Assembly (NCBI GenBank): GCA_035527455.1
Contig: DATLAN010000080.1
Span: forward strand, 4,992-68,991
DNA: 64,000 bases
Origin: DATLAN01 sp035527455
Lineage (GTDB): Bacteria > Planctomycetota > Planctomycetia > Pirellulales > Thermoguttaceae
Direction: 5' to 3'
Shown: piece after piece, positions 43,307 through 52,210 of the stretch
Layout of the letters: every line of letters starts with the position of its first letter
How positions within the stretch are numbered: position 1 is the first letter of the stretch
Translations under genes and position numbers: made by a program
Notes under the pieces: model-generated
Databases searched by the model: none
Seen by the model: the letters and a program-made list of their open reading frames with translations, nothing else
What the model was told of the DNA's origin: nothing

Positions 43307-44626
43307 ATGGCTCGCCCCACGCCCCTTTGGCGAAATCCGAGACGTGCGAGACGCCGCCCGCGGGAGGGATCATCTTCGCTCGTCTTGGTGTTTGCGCTGG
43401 GGACGGTGTTCGCGTTGATCGCCTTGGCGTTGAACTCCGCGTCGGTCTCCAACCACCGCGTTCAGTTGCAGGCCGCCTGTGAAGCCGCCGCACTGGCAGG
43501 TGCCGCCGAATTGATGGACCCCGGTCACCTCTACATCGACCCCGGTCACCTCTACATCGACGTGGAACAACACGGCTCGACATCCGGTGATCCTGCTTCG
43601 GACCATCTGTCGGCCGCCCAACGCATCGCCGGCGCGCGACAACGGGCGATTCGCTTCGCCGCACACAACGGCGTGGCGGGCAAACCCCTTTTGCTGGCGG
43701 CCAACGAAACGAACGACGCTGGCGGGGATCTGGTGGTCGGCTGGGTTGAAGACCCCACGTCATTGGATAGTCAATGGGTACCCTGGACGGGCACGGGTCC
43801 GGTCAACTCGCTCCGCGTGCAAGCCGCCCGCAGCCACCTCCGCGGCAACCCCGTGACCTTGTGGTTCGGACGCATCCTGGGAGTTTCCGACACGGACGTC
43901 GTCTCCTCGGCCCGGGCGACCGTCGACCAGCGCGTCTACGGTTTTCGACCGATGGGCCACGTGAGGGTGCCCTTGGTGCCGATCGTGCTGCTCTCCCTCG
44001 ACGGGGCGAGCGTGCAGACATCGCAGACTTCGGCACGAACGGCCCCGGGCAGGACGGATCGTTTCACGGTGGATCCACTCAGCGGCGACGTTCGCCAGGG
44101 CCAGGACGGAATCGGGGAAATCGAGTTGCGAGTCCGTCTCGTCGCGGAATCGTCGGCAGAGTCGGCAGCAGAGTCGGCCGCCCAAGCGGGAAACGCTTCC
44201 TTGTTGTCCTTCAACGGGCACGGCCCGGACTACGCTCTGCTGCGAGAACAGATCGTGCAGGGGCTGACGGCCGAGGACCTGGAAACCCTCGGCGGCGAAC
44301 TGGCCTTGGACCAAGACGGCCGCTTGCGGCTTTCGGGAATAGACCTTTCGAACACGGGGCAATTGAACAAACTGGGGCAGATGCTGCTTGACGTACGGGG
44401 ACAGAAGCGGATCTGGCCGACGGGCAAGCGCGGTTCGGATTGGAGAAACAACGCCGTATGCGAGATAGAGGGTTTCATGGCCGGCAGCGTCGTCGACGGC
44501 TATTTGGAGACGGATGCGTGCTTGACGATCGTCGTGCAACCCTGCCTGTTGCAGACCTGCACGGCCCTGGTCGGCACGGGAAAGGATCGCAATCCCTGGA
44601 TCGGCAAGCTCGTGCTGGACCGCTGA
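43307..44626 (+). CDS. TadG-like pilus assembly protein
   Basis: 439 residues. A basic N-terminus (RNPRRARRRPREG) precedes the TadG/DUF2134-type helix SSLVLVFALGTVFALIALALNSASV, then the conserved QLQAACEAAALAGAAEL segment. The rest is a large extracytoplasmic beta-rich domain without the von Willebrand A domain of full TadG. A direct 21-bp duplication at 43518-43559 encodes DPGHLYI twice. Position between cpaB and cpaF fits a minor pilin-like or tip component. Start ATG at 43307 puts the basic cluster right after Met. Confidence 0.75.
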   Translation: MARPTPLWRNPRRARRRPREGSSSLVLVFALGTVFALIALALNSASVSNHRVQLQAACEAAALAGAAELMDPGHLYIDPGHLYIDVEQHGSTSGDPASDHLSAAQRIAGARQRAIRFAAHNGVAGKPLLLAANETNDAGGDLVVGWVEDPTSLDSQWVPWTGTGPVNSLRVQAARSHLRGNPVTLWFGRILGVSDTDVVSSARATVDQRVYGFRPMGHVRVPLVPIVLLSLDGASVQTSQTSARTAPGRTDRFTVDPLSGDVRQGQDGIGEIELRVRLVAESSAESAAESAAQAGNASLLSFNGHGPDYALLREQIVQGLTAEDLETLGGELALDQDGRLRLSGIDLSNTGQLNKLGQMLLDVRGQKRIWPTGKRGSDWRNNAVCEIEGFMAGSVVDGYLETDACLTIVVQPCLLQTCTALVGTGKDRNPWIGKLVLDR

Positions 44627-44639
44627 GGTTTCTCAGCGA

Positions 44640-44748
44640 GGGTGGCACGCCCTGAGGAACGAAGGGCGTGGAAAACCTGCCAAACCACGCCCTTCGTTCC
44701 TCAGGGCGTGCCACCCAATTGGACAAGTTATTTCTGCGCGGAACCTAA
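44640..44748. repeat. Family A palindromic element, copy 4
   Basis: The palindrome is 44640-44716; the right flank (AATTGGACAAGTTATTTCTG) is shared with copy 1 at 16171. It lies 14 bases after the TadG-like stop and inside the Tad operon. Confidence 0.92.
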
Positions 44749-44813
44749 GCGGACGGGCACGGCGGTCGCGACGCTCGGCCGATGAACTCAACCCATTTCG
44801 GTGAAGACCCATC

Positions 44814-46160
44814 ATGATCAGTAATCTCGATTACGCCACGAGCGGGCCTGGGGACGTGCTGCCGGAACACGTCGATCCTTCCGAACGGCAGTTTCAGCAG
44901 GCGAAAGTGACCTTGCAGCAACAGCTCGTCGAATCGCTGGACCTTTCGGAGATCGGCCGCGTCGACCGGGGGCAATTGCAGGCACACGTACGCACCATGG
45001 CCGGCGAGCTGTGCGGTTCGAAGAAAGGTTCGGCCGGCCAACTCGACCGGGAACGTTTGACCACGGAGGTCATGGACGAGGTTTACGGCCTGGGCCCGCT
45101 GGAGAAGCTGATGCGCGACCCGACCGTCAGCGACGTGTTGGTCAACGGGCCGTATACGGTGTTCGTGGAGCGGTTCGGCCGGCTGGAACTGACGGACGTG
45201 ATCTTCGCCGACACGGACCACCTGGTGCGGATCATCAAGCGGATCGTGGCCCGGCTGGGTCGGCGGATCGACGAAGTCAGCCCGATGGTCGACGCCCGGT
45301 TGCCCGACGGTTCCCGCGTCAACGCGGTGATTCCGCCGTTGTCGATCGACGGTCCGGCGTTGTCGATCCGGCGTTTCAACGTGGAGCGTTTGCAGATCGA
45401 CGGTTTGCTGGAGAACGGGACGATCGTTCCGGAGATGGTGCAGTTCCTGGCGGCGGTGGTCGAGGCCAAGATCGGCTTCGCGGTTTCCGGCGGTTCCGGG
45501 GCCGGCAAGACCACGTTGCTCAACGCCCTAAGCGCGTACGTGCCCGCGGAGGAGCGCATCGTGACGATCGAGGACTCGGCCGAATTGAAGTTCCGCCGCA
45601 AGCACCTGGTACGGATGGAAACGCGGCCGGCCAATACGGAGGGGGCCGGCGAAGTGACGCAGCGCGACCTGGTCCGCAACAGCCTGCGGATGCGGCCGGA
45701 TCGAATCATCGTCGGCGAGGTCCGGGGCTCCGAGGTCTGGGACATGCTCCAGGCCATGAACACCGGCCACGAGGGATCGATGACCACGATCCACGCCAAC
45801 AGCGCCCACGACGCTTTGGCCCGACTGGAGATGATGGTGCAGATGACCGGATTCGAATTGTCCGTGCCGGTGATCCGCCAGTACATCGCCGCCGGCATCA
45901 AGCTGATCGTCCACGTGGCGCGGCTGAAGGGCGGCGTGCGGCGCGTGATGGGGGTCTCCGAGATCGTGGGCGTCCAAGACGGAGCCTACCGGATCGAGGA
46001 CGTTTTCGGCTACGAACAACTCGACGTGAGCGAAGAGGGAACGGCCCGCGGACGGTTCTACGCGACCGGCTACCGCCCGGCGTGCCTCGGCCGGTTGCAG
46101 ACGGCCGGCATCCGTCTGCCCGACGACCTCTTTGGCCAACGGCAACTCTCGGGGGAATAG
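44814..46160 (+). CDS. cpaF: Tad pilus assembly ATPase CpaF/TadA
   Basis: 448 residues. The N-terminal domain (about 70-200, with DEVYGLGPLEKLMRDPTVSDVLVNGP) is followed by the type II/IV secretion ATPase core: Walker A GGSGAGKTT near residue 228, Asp box ERIVTIEDSAEL, Walker B RPDRIIVGEVRG and the His box STNTGHEGSMTTIHAN-like stretch (MNTGHEGSMTTIHANSAHDA). The hexamer powers Flp extension (and in some species retraction) at the inner membrane with TadB/TadC. tadB starts 9 bp downstream. Confidence 0.96.
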   Translation: MISNLDYATSGPGDVLPEHVDPSERQFQQAKVTLQQQLVESLDLSEIGRVDRGQLQAHVRTMAGELCGSKKGSAGQLDRERLTTEVMDEVYGLGPLEKLMRDPTVSDVLVNGPYTVFVERFGRLELTDVIFADTDHLVRIIKRIVARLGRRIDEVSPMVDARLPDGSRVNAVIPPLSIDGPALSIRRFNVERLQIDGLLENGTIVPEMVQFLAAVVEAKIGFAVSGGSGAGKTTLLNALSAYVPAEERIVTIEDSAELKFRRKHLVRMETRPANTEGAGEVTQRDLVRNSLRMRPDRIIVGEVRGSEVWDMLQAMNTGHEGSMTTIHANSAHDALARLEMMVQMTGFELSVPVIRQYIAAGIKLIVHVARLKGGVRRVMGVSEIVGVQDGAYRIEDVFGYEQLDVSEEGTARGRFYATGYRPACLGRLQTAGIRLPDDLFGQRQLSGE

Positions 46161-46168
46161 GGGAAGCC

Positions 46169-47113
46169 ATGGACCCGACCATTCTCGTCGTTGCGTCATT
46201 TGCCGGCATATCCCTGTTGGCGGGTGCCGTGTTGGTGGTGGCACGCGGCTACTACGTCCACCGAGCCTCGGCGACCGAGGAGCAAGCCGGGACCGGCGAG
46301 AAACCGCTCGTCCTGCGACGGCGGCCGTCCGAGTCGGACTTGGCATCCAACGGCGGCATCGCCGGGCGGATCGATCAGTGGTTCGGCCGGCTGGTGCAGG
46401 ACGCGGGCACGGACCTCACGCCACTGACGGCGTTCCTCCTGGCACTGGCCGCCGGATTGGCGGTCGGCGGCAGCCTGTTCGTCTGGCGAGACGACTTGCT
46501 GGCGGGCGTCACCGGCCTGTTGATGGGGATGGGCCTGGTGGTCGGAGTGCTCTTGACCCTGCGTGCCCGCCGCTGGCACGTGCTGCTGACCCAACTTCCC
46601 GAGGTGGTCGACCTGATGGCCCGATCGGTTCGGGCGGGTCAATCGCTGGAGCAGGCCGTCGACCTGGTGGGCACGACCACCTCGGAGCCTTGGGCGAACG
46701 AGTTCCGACACTGTGCGAAACAATTGGATATGGGGCTTTCCCTCGAGGCGGTGGTGCAGAGCCTCACGCAGCGCATCCCGCTCTCGGAGACGCGGATTCT
46801 TGCCGCCACCTTGATCGTCCAGCGGAAAAGCGGCGGCGACCTGCCGACGACGCTGGAACGGTTGGCCAGGGTGTTTCGAGACCGCTTGAACTACCGCCGC
46901 CAACTGCGGGCCGCCACGGCCGTGGTACGCAGCAGCGTGGCCGTGATCGTGGGAACCGCCGTGTTGGCGGCCGCCTATGCCATTATCTGGCGGCCGGCGT
47001 ATGCGGAAGATTTCCTCACGTCGACGGCCGGCCAGACGATGCTCGCCGTGGCCGTCGGTCTTCAGGCCGTCGGCATCGCGTGGGTGATCGGGTTGTTGAG
47101 GACTGATTACTAA
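46169..47113 (+). CDS. tadB: Tad pilus inner-membrane platform protein TadB (T2SSF)
   Basis: 314 residues. A first N-terminal helix (ILVVASFAGISLLAGAVLVV), two helices near residues 90-135, then the T2SSF cytoplasmic domain (LPEVVDLMARSVRAGQSLEQAVDLV ... LPTTLERLARVFRDRLNYRRQLRA) and two C-terminal helices. It forms the platform that the CpaF ATPase turns. ATG at 46169 follows GGGGAAG and lies 9 bp after the cpaF stop, so the pair is one operon. Confidence 0.92.
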   Translation: MDPTILVVASFAGISLLAGAVLVVARGYYVHRASATEEQAGTGEKPLVLRRRPSESDLASNGGIAGRIDQWFGRLVQDAGTDLTPLTAFLLALAAGLAVGGSLFVWRDDLLAGVTGLLMGMGLVVGVLLTLRARRWHVLLTQLPEVVDLMARSVRAGQSLEQAVDLVGTTTSEPWANEFRHCAKQLDMGLSLEAVVQSLTQRIPLSETRILAATLIVQRKSGGDLPTTLERLARVFRDRLNYRRQLRAATAVVRSSVAVIVGTAVLAAAYAIIWRPAYAEDFLTSTAGQTMLAVAVGLQAVGIAWVIGLLRTDY

Positions 47114-47136
47114 CCTAAGGACTCGTATGAGAATGA

Positions 47137-47255
47137 CTTCCGTATAGTAGCCATCTCGCTCCGCGAGATGTAGCCGCCCAAAAAACTCCGGATCTTCCCT
47201 GGCCACATCTCGCGGAGCGAGATGGCTACCATGCGAGATGGCTACCCTACGGAAG
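47137..47255. repeat. Family B palindrome, large copy inside the Tad operon
   Basis: Outer arms CTTCCGTA (47137) and TACGGAAG (ending 47255) enclose TAGTAGCCATCTCGCTCCGC and the inverse CGCGGAGCGAGATGGCTAC, with a second partial right arm (GCGAGATGGCTACC). It takes up nearly the whole tadB-tadC gap and could fold into one long hairpin in the mRNA. Confidence 0.85.
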
Positions 47256-47268
47256 AAATGAGGTCACG

Positions 47269-48192
47269 ATGATTGAACTGGTGACACTGGTCGCTTTCGT
47301 GCTGGTCGTAGGCCTGGTTCTCTGGGTGGCCCACGTCGCCCGGAAACTGCACCGCGATCCCATCCGCCAGGGGCTGGCGACCGCGGCCGGCATGGAAGCG
47401 CCACCGAACGATCGCGCGGCGACCAGGGGAACGCTGGTCCAGAGTTTCGCCTCGCAACTGCCCGAATTCACGGCCGGCAGCGACGAGTTGGACAAAGACC
47501 TTCGCCGGGCAGGCTACTACCGGCCGACGGCCCGGCAGGAATACCTGGCGATCCGCAACGCCTTGGTCATTCTGGTCGTGGTTCTCGTGGGCGCGCTGGC
47601 CGCCATCGTCGGGCCCCAGCGCGAAGCGACCGCGATCCGCGTGCTGGGTGTCGGTTTGCTGGTCGCCGCCGTCTTTTGGAGCATACCGCGGGTCTTGCTG
47701 GCGGTTCGCGCGAAGCGCCGAGTGGGGCGGGTTTGCCGCGCCCTGCCCGACGGATTGGACATGATCAGCATGTGCCTGACGGGCGGGGCGTCGCTGCAAG
47801 ACGCGCTCAGCCACGTCGGCCCGCAACTCTTCGCGGCTCATTCCGACCTGGCAGTCGAGTTGATGATCGTCCGGCAACAGGCGGACATGTCGTCGCTGGA
47901 ATTCGCCATCGAGAAGTTCGCCCAGCGCATCGACGCCCCGGACACCGCCACCCTGGCCGCCCTGGTCACGCAGAACCAGCGCCTCGGCACCAGCGTCGTC
48001 GGCTCGGTGCGCGAGTACGCCGACAACATGCGGTCCACGCGCCGGCAGTTGGCCGATGAGAAGGCCGGCAAGGCCCAAGTGAAGCTGCTCTTCCCCGTGG
48101 TCTTCTGCTTTCTCCCGTCGCTGATCATTCTCCTGTGGGGATCGGCCATTCTGGAACTGTGGAGCTTCTTCCAGGAACTCGGCGGACCGTAG
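47269..48192 (+). CDS. tadC: Tad pilus inner-membrane platform protein TadC (T2SSF)
   Basis: 307 residues, same fold as TadB. N-terminal helix (VTLVAFVLVVGLVLWVAHVA), two central helices, the T2SSF domain (ALPDGLDMISMCLTGGASLQDALSHV ... RLGTSVVGSVREYADNMRSTRRQLADEKAGK) and a final helix (LLFPVVFCFLPSLIILLWGS). It pairs with TadB. Last gene of the plus-strand Tad operon; a palindromic element follows at once and the tadD gene faces it. Confidence 0.92.
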   Translation: MIELVTLVAFVLVVGLVLWVAHVARKLHRDPIRQGLATAAGMEAPPNDRAATRGTLVQSFASQLPEFTAGSDELDKDLRRAGYYRPTARQEYLAIRNALVILVVVLVGALAAIVGPQREATAIRVLGVGLLVAAVFWSIPRVLLAVRAKRRVGRVCRALPDGLDMISMCLTGGASLQDALSHVGPQLFAAHSDLAVELMIVRQQADMSSLEFAIEKFAQRIDAPDTATLAALVTQNQRLGTSVVGSVREYADNMRSTRRQLADEKAGKAQVKLLFPVVFCFLPSLIILLWGSAILELWSFFQELGGP

Positions 48193-48363
48193 CACCAAAC
48201 GGTTCTTGACATCGTTGTCGTAAACTTTGGGGTGGCACGCCCTGAGGAACGAAGGGCGTGTTTTCCCGACGTACCACGCCCTTCGTTCCTCAGGGCGTGC
48301 CACCCACTGTAACATCCCAGCAACATATCGTGGGTGGTGCGGTGGTGCATTTCATGCACCCTA
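48191..48363. repeat. Family A palindromic element, copy 5, complete type with both flanks
   Basis: Left flank AGCACCAAACGGTTCTTGAC, palindrome 48230-48305, right flank through GGTGGTGCATTTCATGCACC to CCTAT at 48363. It fills the space between the convergent tadC and tadD genes. Same build as copy 6 at 57161-57314. Confidence 0.92.
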
Positions 48364-48368
48364 TATGT

Positions 48369-49403
48369 CTACTGCCACACCGGGTACGGATGTGCCGCCG
48401 TAGAATGGGTCGCTTGGACCGGCGGCAGGCGACGCACGTCGGAGATGAAAACGGTCGGCCGGGTCGGCTCCCGCCCGACGTTCGGCGGGATCGGCGTGGC
48501 GGACGGGTAGCCCGACTGCGATCCGGCCAGCATCCCGTCGGGCGCCGCAACGGGCGGAATCTGCCCGCGTTGGGCCGCCAGCATGGCGTGCGTTTGACGT
48601 CGCTGGGCAACCTGCACCAGCGCGCCGGCGGCAGCTTTCAGGCGGCCGTCGAGAGTCAGGGCGTACAGGTAGGCATCCTCGGCCTCCTGCAACCGACCGC
48701 TCATCGCCAGGAGGTAGCCCAGGTTGGCGTAAGCCTCGGCCTCGCTGCCGGCTTGTCGGAAAAAGGCCAGACTCTCGGCGAAGCGACCCTGCGCACCCAA
48801 CACCAGTCCGAGGTTGTTCAGTGTCGCATGGTGCCTGGGATCTTGAGCCAGCGCCTGCCTGAGCGTCTGCTCGGCCTCCGGCAAACGGTGCTGCAGATAA
48901 TAGGCGTAACCGACGTCGCACAGCAACTCCGCACTGGGTGGAGCGAGTTGCCCGGCGGAATGAAAGTACTTCTCCGCCTCCGCGAATCGTCCCTCCTGCG
49001 ACGAAATCACCCCCAGTCGATGATACGGCAGCGCGTGCGGAGGGTTCTTTTCGAGGTACGCCTGGTACAGCCGCTTGGCCTGCTCGGTTTCTCCGCGGCG
49101 TTCGCAGAGCCGGGCCATCGCCAGCCGGCTGTCGAGCGAGCCGCCGCCGGAAGCCGCACTGCCGGGCGGTTCGGCTCCCATCGGTTGCTCGGCCGAGAGC
49201 CGTGAACCGCCGCCGAAGACCGAGCCGAATCCCCACGAAGCATCGGGAGCAGTCTGGCCGGCCGGCGGTGGAGAATCGGCAGGGCGCCACCACGAAGAAG
49301 ATCCGCTGCAGCCGAAAAGGCCGAAGCAGCAGATCCCGAGGAACATCAAGGGCAAAGCCGGCGGATGGACCGCCATGCTGGTCTTCTGGAACCGGACACC
49401 CAC
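48369..49403 (-). CDS. TPR lipoprotein, TadD-like
   Basis: 344 residues. The signal peptide ends in a lipobox (LFGC). Residues about 90-270 hold five or so TPR units, for example LAMARLCERRGETEQAKRLYQAYLEKNP, LLCDVGYAYYLQHRLPEAEQTLRQAL and YANLGYLLAMSGRLQEAEDAYLYAL. TadD is the pilotin-like lipoprotein that helps place the RcpA secretin in the outer membrane. The GTG at 49403 is preceded by GAGGA at 7 bases; an ATG 27 bases later would also do. The 70-residue C-terminal tail is Pro-rich. Transcribed with the secretin gene. Confidence 0.82.
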   Translation of the reverse strand: MGVRFQKTSMAVHPPALPLMFLGICCFGLFGCSGSSSWWRPADSPPPAGQTAPDASWGFGSVFGGGSRLSAEQPMGAEPPGSAASGGGSLDSRLAMARLCERRGETEQAKRLYQAYLEKNPPHALPYHRLGVISSQEGRFAEAEKYFHSAGQLAPPSAELLCDVGYAYYLQHRLPEAEQTLRQALAQDPRHHATLNNLGLVLGAQGRFAESLAFFRQAGSEAEAYANLGYLLAMSGRLQEAEDAYLYALTLDGRLKAAAGALVQVAQRRQTHAMLAAQRGQIPPVAAPDGMLAGSQSGYPSATPIPPNVGREPTRPTVFISDVRRLPPVQATHSTAAHPYPVWQ

Positions 49404-49495
49404 AAAATCATCCTCATTTGCGGTGTCTGCCCCATCGCACCGTACACGCTGTTCGAATCACGCCGCTAAGCGGGATCGGCAAATGTCTGCAAAAT

Positions 49496-49556
49496 CATAG
49501 TAGCCGTCTCGCTCCGCGAGACGTGGCTCCATCTCGCGGAGCGAGACGGCAACTAT
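49496..49556. repeat. Family B palindrome in the minus-strand Tad cluster
   Basis: TAGCCGTCTCGCTCCGCGAG at 49501 and the inverted CTCGCGGAGCGAGACGGC to 49550. It lies between the CpaD-position lipoprotein gene and tadD. Confidence 0.88.
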
Positions 49557-49577
49557 GCAATCATTCTTCAATCCCAC

Positions 49578-50174
49578 TTAAAAACGGCCGCCGCCGAAAC
49601 CGCTCCCGCCACCCATGTTGTTCGAATTGCCGGAGTTGCCGTCCCAAAGCATTCCGCGATAGTAGGCGCGCTGTGCTTCCGTGGCCTTCTGCCCGTGGGC
49701 CAGGGCGGGAGCTACTACGACTCGCCTCTCCGCGTCGAAGATACCCATCGCGCTGAGGGCCCGGACCACCACGTCCCGGCGCTGCATGTCCAGTTCGGGG
49801 TCGGTGTGGACGGGATACTTGTATTCGGTGTTTTGGCGCTCGCTGGTCATGCTGCGCTCGACGATCACCGGCATATTGTGCCCGGTTTGAAGCCTCAGCG
49901 CGATCTCCTTGACGTGGTCCTCTCCGCCCAGGTTCAGCCGTGCCGTGTTGTAGTCGAATTCGTTCTGGTAGATCACGAAGTCGGAAACTTCGGCGTTGGC
50001 TTCCTGGTTCTTCCAGATCGGATCGCTGAGCGTTCCCAGCGGCGAACCCGGCAAAGGCATCTCCTGAGACACCGGCGTGAAGGGGTAATGGTCGTGCTTG
50101 CAGCCGCAGACGAGCGACGCGACGACGCAGATCACGATTGCGGCCGAGCGGGGAGTTGCGTTGGACGGTTTCAT
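49578..50174 (-). CDS. Lipoprotein in the position of CpaD, Tad pilus locus
   Basis: 198 residues. The signal peptide MKPSNATPRSAAIVICVVAS ends LVCGC, a lipobox. The body has VSDFVIYQNEFDYNTARLNLGGEDHVKEIALRL, an OmpA-like pattern with a helix after the strand, then QRRDVVVRALSAMGIFDAERRVVVAPALA, and a Gly/Asn-rich end (NSGNSNNMGGGSGFGGGRF). CpaD proteins are outer-membrane lipoproteins working with the secretin, and this gene is in the right place, between cpaC (57 bp upstream) and tadD. Sequence similarity to CpaD itself is weak by eye. Confidence 0.65.
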   Translation of the reverse strand: MKPSNATPRSAAIVICVVASLVCGCKHDHYPFTPVSQEMPLPGSPLGTLSDPIWKNQEANAEVSDFVIYQNEFDYNTARLNLGGEDHVKEIALRLQTGHNMPVIVERSMTSERQNTEYKYPVHTDPELDMQRRDVVVRALSAMGIFDAERRVVVAPALAHGQKATEAQRAYYRGMLWDGNSGNSNNMGGGSGFGGGRF

Positions 50175-50231
50175 GGGTCTTGTCTTGTTCGGTTCGCCTG
50201 CGAAGCGTCGTCGCTTCGCGGCGCGACGTTG

Positions 50232-51920
50232 TCAGCGGGAAAAACCTCGCGGCCCGTAGAAGTAATACGCCTCGCTGTCCTGATAGCCGATTCTCTGTTT
50301 GGTCTCGAACATCCCGTAGTCTTGGACTTCCGTCATGCGGGAAACGATGGGAAAGATCGTGCTGCGGTAGAATTGACGGGGCCGCCCCTCGTAGTAGCCC
50401 CGGGTGAAGAAGTCGCAGTCGTTCGGTTCGGTGACTTCCATGCCCGGCAGAAACAGCGAGGTCTCGCACGGATCCAGCGGGCGGACGATTTCGGGGCTGA
50501 CGAGAATCACCAGTTCGGTCTCGTCTCGCTTGACGTTTCGTTTGCTGAAGATCGTATCGATCACGGGGATATCGCCCAGGAAGGGCACCCGCAGCTTGCT
50601 GCCCGACTGCTGATCCTGTAACAGCCCGGCGATGGCCAGCCATTGGCCTTCGCGCAGATCGACCGTGGTGGACACGGCGCGGATGTTCAGTCCGGGAATG
50701 CCTCCCACTTCGACGTCCTCGTTGAGCGTGGAGAAGGAGGGCGACACGTGCAGCCGGATGCGATCCTTGTCGATGATGGTGGGGGTGAACTCCAGCTCGG
50801 TGCCGAAGCCCCGGAAGCTGGTCGTGGCGGCGCCGACGCCGTCGACGCCGACCACCGTGGGTACGGCGAATTCGCCGCCGGCGATGAAGTGGGCCGACTG
50901 GCCGTTGAGCGTCACCAGATTCGGTTCGGCCAGGATCTTCGAATACCCGTTGGAACTCAGTGCCTGGAAGGCCAGCCTCAAGTCTTCTGATTCCAGAATG
51001 GCTTGGAAGACTCCCGCCACGCCCAGCGTGGTGGTGAGGGTGAAGTCTCCGGCCAAAACCCTCAGATCGGCGCCCATCTCTCGCAACGCCGAACGGCTCA
51101 GTTCCGCGATGCGCACTTTGAGCATCACTTGCTGTTCGCCGGGCACGTCGAGCATGCTGATGATCTGCGAGGCGGGCAGGTCGTCGGCGCCGGGGATCGG
51201 CAATGCGGCGCGGCCTAAGGTGACGAAGCCTCCCCCTCCCCCTCCCGCCCAGTTGTTCAAGGTGTTCGCCCCGATCTGCCGGCCCGTCTGATCGACCGCC
51301 TGGCCCGCGATCAACGAGAGAATCTCACTGGCTTCCGCCGAGTCCCTCGCCTGTCCGCGAACGATCAGTTTGTCGGCGATCGGAATCAACTGGACCATGC
51401 TATCGGGAAACATCTCGTTGATTCGGTCTTGCAGCTTCCCGTATTGATCTTCGACGAGCTGTTGGTCGCTCTCGTCGCGGGTTACCTCTACCAGGTAGCG
51501 CAAAACCTGGTCGCCGAACCAGAGCGTCAGCGTCGTTTGGCCCGGTTCCCCTCCGATCAACTCGAACTCCTGGGCGCTGAACTGCACGACCTCCAGCACG
51601 TCGGGATCGGTGATCGAGAACTGCCTGACCGGCTCGTTCGTCCGGATCAGCTTCGATCGCTGCGAGTCGATCTCGATGGATATTTCCGGGTCGAGGATCT
51701 CGCGGATCAAGGTGTCGACCTTGGCGCGGGTCTGAGGAGAAGGATGGGACAGCTCTTCGACGGTGGGTGGACGCTTCCGGGCCGGTTGCTGGGCCAGGGC
51801 CGTCACCGAAACCAGCAAGAGGAGCGAATATACGACTGCTCTGCGGGCTCTCTTCCAAACGGAATGCCCTTTGGAAGCTCGACCAGGTTGGATCGGCTTC
51901 AGCATTGGATAGCAGTACAT
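50232..51920 (-). CDS. cpaC: Tad pilus outer-membrane secretin CpaC (RcpA)
   Basis: 562 residues. A signal peptide lies at about residues 22-45 (ARRAVVYSLLLLVSVTALAQ). The pilus N-domain follows (IEIDSQRSKLIRTNEPVRQFSITDPDVLEV), a BON-like segment (VQLIPIADKLIVRGQARDSAEASEIL), a Gly-rich linker, then the secretin core (QVMLKVRIAELSRSALREMGADL ... ILAEPNLVTLNGQSAHFIAGGEFAVP ... LREGQWLAIAGLL ... VPFLGDIPVIDTIF). It makes the outer-membrane ring through which the pilus passes. First gene of the minus-strand Tad cluster, which is unusual since cpaC normally lies between cpaB and cpaF. Confidence 0.94.
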   Translation of the reverse strand: MYCYPMLKPIQPGRASKGHSVWKRARRAVVYSLLLLVSVTALAQQPARKRPPTVEELSHPSPQTRAKVDTLIREILDPEISIEIDSQRSKLIRTNEPVRQFSITDPDVLEVVQFSAQEFELIGGEPGQTTLTLWFGDQVLRYLVEVTRDESDQQLVEDQYGKLQDRINEMFPDSMVQLIPIADKLIVRGQARDSAEASEILSLIAGQAVDQTGRQIGANTLNNWAGGGGGGFVTLGRAALPIPGADDLPASQIISMLDVPGEQQVMLKVRIAELSRSALREMGADLRVLAGDFTLTTTLGVAGVFQAILESEDLRLAFQALSSNGYSKILAEPNLVTLNGQSAHFIAGGEFAVPTVVGVDGVGAATTSFRGFGTELEFTPTIIDKDRIRLHVSPSFSTLNEDVEVGGIPGLNIRAVSTTVDLREGQWLAIAGLLQDQQSGSKLRVPFLGDIPVIDTIFSKRNVKRDETELVILVSPEIVRPLDPCETSLFLPGMEVTEPNDCDFFTRGYYEGRPRQFYRSTIFPIVSRMTEVQDYGMFETKQRIGYQDSEAYYFYGPRGFSR

Positions 51921-52210
51921 CTTGGGGCTGAATTAGGACTCGGATGTCACGCCCGTCGAAGGCACCGTGACATTCTTCGGGGCCGCTTTGCAGACAGTCT
52001 CCTAGCACCCACCAGCGATCCAGTAGAGCCAGTCATACCGTTTGTATCGGTTGTCGGAAAATGGAGAATTAGCCCAAAACATTTCGACGGCGGATCTTCT
52101 GACTCGCCAACCTGTACTGAGCAGCCGGGAAAGCTAAATCGGCACCGTGTAAACGACCGATCCGTATGAAGTCTGCAATCTTCACGCGACAGGACCGACG
52201 GAGGTAACCC

